Positions 1-5,448 of a DNA stretch of 6,725 nucleotides are shown here, piece after piece. This DNA is from Chloroflexota bacterium. Lineage in GTDB: Bacteria > Chloroflexota > Limnocylindria > Limnocylindrales > CSP1-4. How positions within the stretch are numbered: the first letter of the stretch is position 1; each line of letters starts with the position of its first letter. The DNA lies in NCBI GenBank assembly GCA_005881055.1, contig VBHW01000167.1, positions 1 through 6,725 on the forward strand, read 5' to 3'. The notes under the pieces are model-generated. The model worked only from the letters and a program-made list of their open reading frames with translations, had not been told where the DNA came from and searched no databases. The translations under genes and the position numbers were made by a program.

Positions 1-255
1 CGGATCATCGGGACCGTGGCGACGATCTGGGTGGTCTTCATCGCGGTCCTGTTCCTGCTGCCGCAGGTGACGCCGGTGGACAACCCCGCGAACTTCAACT
101 ACGCGCCGGTAGCGGTGGGCGTCGTCGTCCTGTTCGCCGGCGGCTGGTGGGTCCTGTCGGCGAAGAACTGGTTCAAGGGACCCAAGGTCCAGGGCTCCGA
201 TGAGGAGCTCGCCATGATCGAGCGAGACCTCGAGATGGCCGAGACCACCGGCTGA
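1..255 (+). CDS. APC-family amino-acid permease, C-terminal fragment (5' end outside window)
   Basis: Frame 1 is open from the first base to TGA at 253-255, so the 84 visible residues are the tail of a longer protein. Two hydrophobic stretches, about residues 5-21 (TVATIWVVFIAVLFLLP) and 35-52 (VAVGVVVLFAGGWWVLS), look like the last two membrane helices. They are joined by a short loop containing NPANFNYAPVAVG. A charged cytoplasmic tail follows (KNWFKGPKVQGSDEELAMIERDLE). The FNYAPV...FAGGWWVLSAKNWFKGP segment closely resembles the C-terminus of APC-superfamily amino-acid/GABA-type permeases; this is recognition from family knowledge, not a search. Substrate cannot be told from the tail. Internal GTG/ATG codons give shorter ORFs, but the open frame and membrane topology argue for a truncated gene running in from the left. 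A strong palindrome begins 9 nt after the stop. Confidence 0.8.
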   Translation, partial: RIIGTVATIWVVFIAVLFLLPQVTPVDNPANFNYAPVAVGVVVLFAGGWWVLSAKNWFKGPKVQGSDEELAMIERDLEMAETTG

Positions 256-263
256 TCGGGCGA

Positions 264-281
264 GGCCGACCGCGGTCGGCC
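264..281 (+). terminator. Perfect 18-bp palindrome after permease stop, candidate terminator
   Basis: GGCCGACCGCGGTCGGCC is a perfect inverted repeat that can fold as a 7-bp GC-rich stem with a CGCG loop. It starts 8 nt after the permease stop codon. Only a mixed GTCGTTCG follows, with no T-run, so it is not a textbook intrinsic terminator; weak T-tracts are common in high-GC genomes. It lies between convergent genes and immediately before the repeat cluster, so it could also be part of that cluster or a protein-binding palindrome. Confidence 0.5.
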
Positions 282-288
282 GTCGTTC

Positions 289-650
289 GCGCCAAATGAT
301 CGCGTTCACTGGCGTTAAGTCGGACCCTGCCAGATCGCTCACGCACGGACCGTCTTGCAAGCGTCAGCCAGCCGCGCATTTGGTCCCGTGGTGGGCGAAA
401 TCGTCCGATAACGTCAGCCAGCGGTGCATTTGGCGTCGTTGGGGGCCGAATCGGCCGATAACGTCAGCCACAGGTGCAGATGCGCCGGGAGGAGCGCCTC
501 GCCGCGCCAGATGTCCAGGTGGCGGGCGTTAGCCTCGGCGCCGCCGCCGCTCCACGCTCGGGACCCGTGCCGGCTGCCCGCCACGCGAGGCATTTGGCGT
601 GGCGGAGATGGGTCCGCGTGGATAACGCCCGTGAACACGTGAAATGGCGC
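289..650. repeat. Cluster of diverged 27-29 bp REP-like repeats in both orientations
   Basis: The unit begins TAACGYCA and ends CATTTGGCG. Its ends are complementary (CGYCA with TGGCG, allowing one G-U), so each good copy can form a short hairpin. Copies seen by eye: minus 289-317; plus 359-385; plus 409-435 (best match); plus 459-486 (3' end degraded); minus 504-531 (TAACGCC and CATCTGGCGC ends); plus 572-599 (5' end degraded, CATTTGGCG intact); plus 623-650 (TAACGCCCGTGAAC, then AAATGGCGC). A weaker minus match may lie at about 328-352. The cluster fills almost the whole 256-691 spacer between convergent genes, the usual location of REP/BIME elements. Reading frames here are short, overlap the repeats and resemble no protein, so I call the region non-coding. 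The family name is unknown to me. Confidence 0.75.
357..460 (+). repeat. 50-bp tandem repeat, two units plus a decayed third
   Basis: Bases 361-410 and 411-460 align without gaps at about 39 of 50 positions, and a third unit starting at 461 matches for its first 10 bases and then drifts. Each unit holds one hairpin repeat copy followed by 21 nt and then GATA of the next unit (GCAA at the left edge). The 21-nt linker of the second unit contains the odd-centred palindrome GGCCGAATCGGCC (444-456). The same position in the first unit holds an imperfect version (GGGCGAAATCGTCC, 393-406). The 21-nt distance between CATTTGGCG and the next GATAACG recurs at 599 to 621, so the architecture is conserved even where sequence has decayed. 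Confidence 0.7.
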
Positions 651-691
651 GGGCCTGGGGCAGGGCGAGCCGGGAAGCGAGCGTAACCGGC

Positions 692-1393
692 CTAGAAGAG
701 GATCGCCGCGCCGCTCGGGAACGTGAACTCGAAGGCCGTCGGCGGCAGCGGCGCGTCCGGCAGGAGGCTCGTCACGGCGGCGTCACGCGTGACCGCGTCG
801 CCGATCGTCTCGACGAGCCGCGTGATGACCCCCGTCTCCCGGTCAACGCAGACCTGCTGGTGGTGGTCGGGCCGGTCGGCGACGACCTCGATCGTCCGTG
901 GGTGGTCGCACTCGAGGACCACCGCCTCGCGGCCGCCGACCTCGGTCGTGCCGCCGATCCAGCAGAGGCCGGTTGCGAGGACGTTCTGGCAGTACCCCGC
1001 GGGGTGCACGAAGGTGTCCGGCAGCGTCTCCATCGGCAGCGGCGTCACCGGCCGGTAGACCGTGGACATGCCGGGCAGGTCGGGATCGTCGAGCCCGACG
1101 ACGCTCCGCCGGACCGGTCGCTCGGTGCCGAGCTTGTTGGGGGCCGAGTACGTGCGCACCGTGATCCCGTCCGAGATCCAGAGCTCGTAGTTGCCGGCGA
1201 TGCCGCGCTCCGGGTCCGACGTGATGACCTTCGCCTCGCCCGGGTGGCGCAGCGTCGTCTCGATGATGGTGCGGTGATCGCCGTGGGTCGTGGCGGACGT
1301 CTCCTCGATCCGCATCAGCAGCGTCTGGAAGCGCGTCTCGGCGTCTCGCATGAAGTTGAACAGCAGCTCGACGGAGGGGAGGCCCGGCGGCAA
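692..1393 (-). CDS. Conserved hypothetical protein, LolA/MucB-like fold suspected; start uncertain
   Basis: The 233-residue frame runs from TTG 1393 to TAG 692. No signal peptide or membrane helix is visible. Features: an N-terminal helix (LLFNFMRDAETRFQTLLMRIEE, residues 10-31), then alternating strand-like segments, YELWISDGITVRTYSA (69-84), GLDDPDLPG (100-108), YCQNVLATGLC with Cys135 and Cys144, DRETGVITRLVE (184-195), and a C-terminal LPPTAFEFTFPSGA (216-229). The 'WxSDGxTVxxY ... GVITRLVE ... LPxxxFxFxxPxG' layout recalls LolA/LppX/MucB-type lipoprotein-binding folds, but this is only a fold-level guess; function is unknown. The TTG start has no Shine-Dalgarno sequence. A far better start (ATG 1461, 8 nt after TACAAT) is in another frame, so the true N-terminus is probably longer and the gene may carry a 1-nt indel near 1393-1410. 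It is downstream of fumC on the same strand but has its own likely promoter. Confidence 0.7.
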   Translation of the reverse strand: MPPGLPSVELLFNFMRDAETRFQTLLMRIEETSATTHGDHRTIIETTLRHPGEAKVITSDPERGIAGNYELWISDGITVRTYSAPNKLGTERPVRRSVVGLDDPDLPGMSTVYRPVTPLPMETLPDTFVHPAGYCQNVLATGLCWIGGTTEVGGREAVVLECDHPRTIEVVADRPDHHQQVCVDRETGVITRLVETIGDAVTRDAAVTSLLPDAPLPPTAFEFTFPSGAAILF

Positions 1394-1469
1394 TGCGGGC
1401 GGCGGCCGTTCGCCGGAACCGGCAGGCGCGACGCGCGATCCCAGAGGCGGATTTCGGTCATCGCGGCGG

Positions 1470-1475
1470 ATTGTA
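1470..1475 (-). promoter_or_regulatory. -10 element TACAAT, leaderless-type promoter of the LolA-like gene
   Basis: On the minus strand TACAAT is followed by 8 nt (CCGCCGCG) and ATG at 1461-1459. This is the spacing expected when transcription begins at or next to the start codon. The same layout occurs before fumC and the flavin reductase. No convincing -35 box is seen. The ATG it serves opens MTEIRLWDRASRLPVPANG, which is not in the frame of the main 233-aa protein. Confidence 0.5.
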
Positions 1476-1501
1476 GCGGCGTGGCACGAGCCCGGGACCG
1501 A

Positions 1502-1529
1502 GCGCGGCTGCCGTTGCCGGGCAGTGCGC
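1502..1529 (-). terminator. Stem-loop downstream of fumC, candidate terminator
   Basis: On the plus-strand numbering, GCGC (1502-1505) and CTGCC (1508-1512) pair with GGCAG (1520-1524) and GCGC (1526-1529), giving a 9-bp interrupted stem with a 7-nt loop. It lies 14 nt beyond the fumC stop on the minus strand and upstream of the next gene's -10. No T-run follows, so termination is inferred only from position and structure. Confidence 0.35.
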
Positions 1530-1542
1530 GGGCCGCGTGATC

Positions 1543-2982
1543 TCAGCCGCCACCGGCTCCGCCCTCGTAGCCGGGCGCCGTCATCCGGGCGGGATCGAGG
1601 ATGCGATCGAGCTCGTCCGGTGCGATCCCGCGCTCGAGGGCAAGCGCGCGGATCGTCCGGCCGCTCTTCAGGGCCTCCTTGGCCAGCTTCGCGGCCTCGT
1701 CGTACCCGATCACCGGAGCGAGCGCCGTCGCGAGCATGAGCCCCTGCTCGACGAGTGCCGGCCCGCGACCGGTGGCCCGGATGTCGCGGACGCAGCGTTC
1801 GGCGAAGTTGCTGGCGGAGGCCGCGAGCAGCTCGACCGACTCGAGGATCGCCGCGGCCGCGACCGGCATCATGACGTTGAGCTCGAGGAGGCTCCCGGTC
1901 TGGCTGAACGCGATCGTCGCGTCGTTGCCGACGACACGCGCCACGACCATGAGCATGCTCTCGATGATCACCGGGTTCACCTTGCCGGGCATGATGCTCG
2001 AGCCCGGCTGCGTCTCTGGGAGGGCGATCTCCCCGAGGCCGGCCCGCGGTCCCATCCCCATGAGCCGCAGGTCGCTGCCCACCTTCCAGAGGCTGAGGGC
2101 GATCGCTCGGAGGCCGCCGTGAGCCGCGATGACCGCGTCGAGCGTGGCCTGGGCATGGAAATGGGATTCGGTCTCACGGACCGGCAGCCCTGTCAGCCCG
2201 GCGAGGCGTGTCACGGTCCGCGCGGCGTATTCGGGGTGCGTGTTGATGCCGGTTCCCACGGCCGTCCCGCCGAGCGGCACTGCGAGCAGCTCCTCCTCCG
2301 CGGCCCGGGCGCGCCGGATCGAGTCGGCCACCTGGCCCGCGTAGCCCTCGAACTCCTGGCCGAGCCGGATCGGCGTCGCGTCCTGGAGATGCGTCCGGCC
2401 GGTCTTGACGACGTCGTGGAACTCGGCCGCCTTGTCCGAGAGCGCGGCCCGCAGGGTCTCGAGCGCGGGCAGCAGGTCGGCCTCGATCGCCATCGCCGCC
2501 GCGAGCTGCATCGCCGTCGGGATGTTGTCGTTGGACGACTGTCCGGCGTTGACCTGGTCGTTCGGATGGACCGGCCGCCCGAGGCGCTCGCCCGCGAGGT
2601 GGGCGATGACCTCGTTGGCGTTCATGTTCGTCGACGTGCCGGAGCCCGTCTGGTACACGTCGATCGGGAACGCCTCGTCGTGCGCGCCGTCGGCGACCGC
2701 CTGCGCTGCCTCCGCGATGGCCGCGGCGACGTCGCGCGGCAGGACGCCCAGGTCGGCGTTCGTCTCGGCGGCCGCCCGCTTGACGAGTGCGAGCGCACGG
2801 ATGAACCCGCGCGGCATCGGCTGGCCCGAGATCGGGAAATTCATGACCGCGCGCTGCGTCGTCGCTCCGTAGAGGGCGTCGGCCGGGACGGCCAGCTCGC
2901 CCATCGAGTCGCGTTCGACGCGAGTGGCGCCGCCAGCCCCGGCAGCGGAACCGCCGACCTTCCCGGCGTCGACGCTCGTCAT
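1543..2982 (-). CDS. fumC: Class II fumarate hydratase (fumarase C)
   Basis: It interconverts fumarate and L-malate in the TCA cycle; the family is a cytoplasmic, iron-independent homotetramer whose active sites combine residues from three subunits. The 479-residue protein carries the family motifs in order: DSMGELAVPADALYGATTQRA (25-45), SGTSTNMNANEVIA (114-127), GQSSND (147-152), TGRTHLQDATP (194-204, with the conserved His198), GTAVGTGINTHP (239-250), and the superfamily signature GSSIMPGKVNP (327-337, with catalytic Ser328 on the mobile loop). The Gly of MPGKVNP favours fumarase over aspartase, which has Ala there. Length is close to the ~465 of E. coli FumC; the extra residues are a Gly/Ala-rich N-terminal tail (1-20) and a short C-terminal GGAGGG. 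ATG 2982 is chosen because a TACACT -10 lies 6 nt upstream. It is divergent from the flavin-reductase cluster. The long plus-strand frame opposite it is a codon-bias shadow. Confidence 0.97.
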   Translation of the reverse strand: MTSVDAGKVGGSAAGAGGATRVERDSMGELAVPADALYGATTQRAVMNFPISGQPMPRGFIRALALVKRAAAETNADLGVLPRDVAAAIAEAAQAVADGAHDEAFPIDVYQTGSGTSTNMNANEVIAHLAGERLGRPVHPNDQVNAGQSSNDNIPTAMQLAAAMAIEADLLPALETLRAALSDKAAEFHDVVKTGRTHLQDATPIRLGQEFEGYAGQVADSIRRARAAEEELLAVPLGGTAVGTGINTHPEYAARTVTRLAGLTGLPVRETESHFHAQATLDAVIAAHGGLRAIALSLWKVGSDLRLMGMGPRAGLGEIALPETQPGSSIMPGKVNPVIIESMLMVVARVVGNDATIAFSQTGSLLELNVMMPVAAAAILESVELLAASASNFAERCVRDIRATGRGPALVEQGLMLATALAPVIGYDEAAKLAKEALKSGRTIRALALERGIAPDELDRILDPARMTAPGYEGGAGGG

Positions 2983-2988
2983 GCGCCG

Positions 2989-2994
2989 AGTGTA
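2989..2994 (-). promoter_or_regulatory. -10 element TACACT, leaderless-type promoter of fumC
   Basis: On the minus strand TACACT is followed by 6 nt (CGGCGC) and the fumC ATG at 2982. That leaves no room for a ribosome-binding site, so the mRNA is probably leaderless. An identical hexamer faces the other way at 3047-3052 in the same 77-bp spacer. No -35 consensus is evident. Confidence 0.55.
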
Positions 2995-3046
2995 GCCGGG
3001 AGCACGGCCGCCCTCCGCGCATCGGGGCTGTCGAGGGACGCTCGCC

Positions 3047-3052
3047 TACACT
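3047..3052 (+). promoter_or_regulatory. -10 element TACACT, leaderless-type promoter of the flavin reductase cluster
   Basis: TACACT is followed by 7 nt (GCGCCCG) and ATG 3060, so transcription would start at or beside the A of the start codon and no Shine-Dalgarno sequence is possible. The upstream stretch has no clear TTGACA-like box. It probably drives the plus-strand cluster beginning with the flavin reductase. Confidence 0.55.
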
Positions 3053-3059
3053 GCGCCCG

Positions 3060-3587
3060 ATGGAGCTCAGCCGCACGTCGTTCCGCAAGGTCATGGGTCA
3101 CTTCGCGACCGGCGTGACGGTCGTCACGGCCCATGCCGAGGGCCGGCCCTGGGGCATCACCGTCAACGCGCTCAGCTCAGTGAGCCTCGATCCCCCGCTC
3201 GTCATGATCGCGATCGACCGACGGCGACGGATCACCCCGTTCCTGCGGCAGGCCGGGCGGTACGCCGTGAACATCCTCGGCGAGGATCAGCAGGAGCTTT
3301 CGGACTGCTTCGCGGGGGCCGAGGTCACCCCCGGCGTGGAACAGTTCTGCGGCGCCGCATGGCATCCGGGCGAGACGGGCCTCGTCCTCCTCGACGACGC
3401 GATCGCAACGCTCGAGTGCACGGTCGAGCAGACGATCTCGGTCGGCGACCACGACCTGTACATCGCCCGCGTCGATGCGCTCGACACCGACGAGCGCCAC
3501 GCCGTGCCGCTCCTGTACTACCGCCGTCGCTACCTTCGGGTCGAGCGAGCTCGCGAGCTCGTCCCCGAGGGCCGGCCTGCCGACTAG
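3060..3587 (+). CDS. Flavin reductase family protein (HpaC/RutF-like FMN-binding split barrel)
   Basis: The 175-residue length is typical of short-chain flavin reductases, which use NAD(P)H to reduce FMN or FAD and hand the reduced flavin to a partner monooxygenase. Recognisable elements: FRKVMGHFATGVTVVTA (8-24), GITVNALSSVSLDPPLVMIAI (32-52, flavin-binding strand-loop typical of the family), a helix-rich TPFLRQAGRYAVNILGEDQQELSDCFAG (59-86), and GDHDLYIARV (129-138), which contains the GDH motif linked to nicotinamide/flavin binding. ATG 3060 is supported by the -10 hexamer 7 nt upstream. The alpha/beta hydrolase gene begins 6 nt after the stop, so the two are surely co-transcribed. No oxygenase component is visible in the window, so the partner lies elsewhere or the protein acts alone. 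Family assignment is firm; substrate system unknown. Confidence 0.9.
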   Translation: MELSRTSFRKVMGHFATGVTVVTAHAEGRPWGITVNALSSVSLDPPLVMIAIDRRRRITPFLRQAGRYAVNILGEDQQELSDCFAGAEVTPGVEQFCGAAWHPGETGLVLLDDAIATLECTVEQTISVGDHDLYIARVDALDTDERHAVPLLYYRRRYLRVERARELVPEGRPAD

Positions 3588-3593
3588 CCAGCG

Positions 3594-4382
3594 ATGCCGT
3601 CCGTCCAGGCGAACGGGATCGAGATCGGCTACGACGCGGAGGGCGCGGGACCGCCCCTCGTCATGCTGCACAGCGCCACGTCGATCGGCCGCGAGGACTA
3701 CGCCGCCCAGATACCGCTCTTCTCGCGCGCGTTCCGGTTGTACCTGCCCGACGCACGCGGTCACGGGCGGACCCGCTGGGACGCGGCCGACGGCTGGTCG
3801 AACGAGATGCTCGTCGCGGACCTTGGAGCGTTCGCCGACGCCGTGGGCCTCGAGACCTTCCACCTCCTGGGCTTCTCGATGGGCGCGATGACCGCGCTGA
3901 TGTTCGCAACGCGCGTTCCGGAGCGGCTGCGGACGCTCGTCATCGCGGGCATTACGACGCAGCGCGAGCCTCGAGCGAGCGTCGCGCGGCGGCTCATGGA
4001 CCCGGCGCGCGCCGATGCCGACCCGGCCTGGGCGGCGACGCTCGCGCGGCGGCACGATGCCGGACAGGGAGCCGGGGCGTGGCGTCGGCTGCTGCCGGCG
4101 ATCGCGGCCGACGTGGCGGCTCAGCCGCTCCTGACCCCGCGCGACATGCGCCGCGTGGAGCTGCCGGCCCTCGTCTGCGTGGGCGATCGCGATCCGTTCA
4201 CGCCCGTCGATCACGCGTGGGGGATCATGCGCCAGCTGCCCGACGCCCGACTCTTCGTGGCTCCCGGCTGCGGCCACGAGGTGATGGTCCAACGGCCTGC
4301 CCTGTTCAACGACGCCTGCGGGGGCTTCTACCGCTCGACCGAGGCGGTCGCCCGCGACCGGGCGACGCACGACGAGGCGTGA
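3594..4382 (+). CDS. Alpha/beta-fold hydrolase (enol-lactonase/esterase-like)
   Basis: The 262-residue protein has the complete alpha/beta hydrolase core. It shows PPLVMLHSA (20-28, oxyanion-hole strand; HS rather than the usual HG), LPDARGHGRT (51-60), nucleophile elbow GFSMG (93-97, Ser95), ALVCVGDRDPFTP (192-204, acid probably Asp200) and APGCGHEV (223-230, His228). A lid of roughly residues 122-185 separates the elbow from the acid. The pattern resembles 3-oxoadipate enol-lactonase (PcaD), haloperoxidase-like and esterase members, but lid sequence decides substrate and I cannot assign it. ATG 3594 sits 6 nt after the flavin reductase stop with no evident ribosome-binding site, implying translational coupling. 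The tail (about 250-262, AVARDRATHDEA) is hydrophilic. Its placement suggests ester, lactone or thioester hydrolysis in the same catabolic route. Confidence 0.88.
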   Translation: MPSVQANGIEIGYDAEGAGPPLVMLHSATSIGREDYAAQIPLFSRAFRLYLPDARGHGRTRWDAADGWSNEMLVADLGAFADAVGLETFHLLGFSMGAMTALMFATRVPERLRTLVIAGITTQREPRASVARRLMDPARADADPAWAATLARRHDAGQGAGAWRRLLPAIAADVAAQPLLTPRDMRRVELPALVCVGDRDPFTPVDHAWGIMRQLPDARLFVAPGCGHEVMVQRPALFNDACGGFYRSTEAVARDRATHDEA

Positions 4383-4395
4383 ATGCGAGCCCTGA

Positions 4396-4425
4396 GCGCG
4401 AGCAGGCGCGAGCAGGCGCGAGCAG
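4396..4425 (+). repeat. Three perfect tandem copies of a 10-bp unit GCGCGAGCAG
   Basis: Copies are at 4396-4405, 4406-4415 and 4416-4425, flanked by partial matches (TGCGAGCC before, TGAGCGGGAGCC after). They lie in the 141-bp gap between the hydrolase stop and the enoyl-CoA hydratase start chosen here. A frame from ATG 4383 reads through the repeat, but that N-terminus (MRALSASRREQARA...) is low-complexity and unlike the family. Confidence 0.85.
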
Positions 4426-4491
4426 TGAGCGGGAGCCTTGACCGCGGAGGAGGGCCGACGCGAACGCGAGCTGCCGACTGGCCGAAGCATG

Positions 4492-4499
4492 GATACTGT
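4492..4499 (+). promoter_or_regulatory. Possible -10 region (GATACT/TACTGT) before the enoyl-CoA hydratase
   Basis: GATACT (4492-4497) or the overlapping TACTGT (4494-4499) fits a TAxxxT-type -10 about 25-30 nt before ATG 4524. It would give a short leader containing the Shine-Dalgarno sequence. A weak CTGCCG (4471-4476) lies 17 nt upstream of TACTGT as a poor -35 match. An internal promoter after the 141-bp gap is plausible, not shown. Confidence 0.3.
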
Positions 4500-4512
4500 C
4501 ACCCAGCACGAC

Positions 4513-4519
4513 GAGGAGG
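4513..4519 (+). promoter_or_regulatory. Strong ribosome-binding site GAGGAGG that fixes the enoyl-CoA hydratase start
   Basis: GAGGAGG lies 4 nt before ATG 4524 and is the clearest Shine-Dalgarno sequence in the window. It decides for 4524 over the in-frame ATG at 4383, which abuts the previous stop and adds 47 repeat-encoded residues. Confidence 0.75.
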
Positions 4520-4523
4520 CCGG

Positions 4524-5399
4524 ATGACCGACGCGCGAGCCACCGCTCCGCCGCCTGCGGCGAAGTCCGAGGCCGCCCGTCTCGTTCGAGTGGCGTTCCC
4601 CGCTCCGTTGCCGGCCGGCCGAGCGCCAGGCGGCGACGTCCCGGGACCGAGTGCCGAGCACGTCGCCCTGGTGACGATCGATCGGGCGGACCAGCTGAAC
4701 GCGCTCTCGTTCGCACTCCTCCGCCAGCTCGCCGCCGCCCTCGAGGCGCTCGATGCGGACGAGGCCTGCCACTGCATCGTCCTGACGGGCGCCGGCGACC
4801 GCGCGTTCGCCGCCGGTGCCGATATCCACGAGCTCGCCGGCCAGACGCCGGCCTCGCTCCTGCGGGGCGACGAATTCACGGCATGGGACAGGATCGCGCG
4901 CATCCGGACGCCGATCGTGGCGGCCGTCCGTGGGTACGCGCTCGGCGGCGGATGCGAGCTCGCGATGAGCTGCGACATCATCGTGGCCGGCGACGACGCC
5001 CAGTTCGGCCAGCCGGAGATCAGGATCGGCGTCATGCCCGGAGCGGGCGGGACCCAGCGGTTGACGCGAGCCGTCGGGAAGGCGAAGGCGATGGAGGCGA
5101 TCCTCACCGGGCGGACGATCCCCGCGCGCGAGGCCGAGCGCATCGGCCTCATCACGACCGTCGTGCCGGCGGAGGACACGCTCGGGGCGGCGCTCGAGCT
5201 CGCAGCGCGGATCGCCGCGCTGCCGCCGCTCGCGGTCCGGGCGGCGAAGGACGCGATCAGGAGCGCGAGCGAGCTGCCGCTCGCGGCAGGGCTTGAGCTC
5301 GAGCGGAGGAACTTCTTCGCCCTGTTCGGCACGGAGGACCAGCGAGAGGGGATGGCCGCGTTCGACGAGAAGCGGCCGCCGACCTGGACAGGGCGCTAG
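4524..5399 (+). CDS. Enoyl-CoA hydratase, crotonase superfamily
   Basis: It is predicted to hydrate trans-2-enoyl-CoA to 3-hydroxyacyl-CoA (beta-oxidation or a Paa-type aromatic-CoA route). In the 291-residue protein the crotonase core starts near residue 46: HVALVTIDRADQLNALS (46-62), AFAAGADIHEL (94-104, oxyanion-hole loop), RGYALGGGCELAMSCDI (136-152, oxyanion Gly142 and catalytic Glu145), QFGQPEIRIGVMPGAGGTQRL (160-180, catalytic Glu165). These glutamates match Glu144 and Glu164 of the mitochondrial hydratase. The C-terminal FFALFGTEDQREGMAAFDEKRPP (264-286) is also typical. The N-terminus is about 35 residues longer than most members, with a Pro/Ala/Gly-rich stretch (23-43) of unknown purpose. 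ATG 4524 is preferred because of GAGGAGG. It is co-directional with its neighbours and 141 nt from the hydrolase. FadB-type multifunctional enzymes are excluded by length. Chain-length preference is unknown. Confidence 0.93.
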   Translation: MTDARATAPPPAAKSEAARLVRVAFPAPLPAGRAPGGDVPGPSAEHVALVTIDRADQLNALSFALLRQLAAALEALDADEACHCIVLTGAGDRAFAAGADIHELAGQTPASLLRGDEFTAWDRIARIRTPIVAAVRGYALGGGCELAMSCDIIVAGDDAQFGQPEIRIGVMPGAGGTQRLTRAVGKAKAMEAILTGRTIPAREAERIGLITTVVPAEDTLGAALELAARIAALPPLAVRAAKDAIRSASELPLAAGLELERRNFFALFGTEDQREGMAAFDEKRPPTWTGR

Positions 5400-5438
5400 C
5401 CGGTACGGTCGGGCAGGATCGAGAGCGCGGAGCAGGAC

Positions 5439-5447
5439 GGGAGAGGA
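5439..5447 (+). promoter_or_regulatory. Ribosome-binding site (GGGAGAGGA) before the small ORF
   Basis: A purine-rich GGGAGAGGA ends 1 nt before ATG 5449; the GGGAG portion is 5 nt from the start, a workable Shine-Dalgarno spacing. It is the only good ribosome-binding site between the enoyl-CoA hydratase and the DUF1444 gene and supports translation of the small ORF. TACGGT at 5404-5409 is a weak -10 candidate upstream. Confidence 0.5.
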
Positions 5448-5448
5448 C

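Noticed and set aside
357..486. CRISPR-like array of ~28-bp repeats with ~22-bp spacing
   Set aside because: Repeats are only loosely alike, neighbouring linkers are related to each other, some copies are inverted, and no cas genes are present. Hairpin repeat cluster fits better.
314..534. Integron attC-like core sites (GTTAAGT at 314, GTTAGCC at 528)
   Set aside because: Only one heptamer fits GTTRRRY, no paired RYYYAAC partner lies at a suitable distance, and there is no integrase or gene cassette. The matches fall within the repeat units.
617..625. DnaA-box-like CGTGGATAA (8 of 9 to the reverse complement of TTATCCACA) as an origin signal
   Set aside because: A single match; the GATAA part belongs to the repeat unit and other copies match poorly. 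There is no AT-rich region and no dnaA, dnaN or gyrase gene nearby.
669..691. Stem GCCGG/CCGGC as terminator of the LolA-like gene
   Set aside because: Only 5 bp with a 13-nt loop and no T-run; too weak in this GC content to list as a feature.
644..1540. 298-codon plus-strand frame opposite the LolA-like gene
   Set aside because: Arg-rich and motif-free, while the minus-strand frame has a natural protein composition and strand-like pattern. It also starts inside the repeat cluster.
1537..3117. 526-codon plus-strand frame opposite fumC
   Set aside because: FumC has every family motif on the minus strand; the plus frame is Arg/Asp/His/Gly-rich with no recognisable domain, an antisense shadow.
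4383..4523. N-terminal extension of the enoyl-CoA hydratase from ATG 4383
   Set aside because: It would add 47 residues partly encoded by a 10-bp tandem repeat, abuts the preceding stop without a ribosome-binding site, and ignores GAGGAGG placed correctly before ATG 4524.
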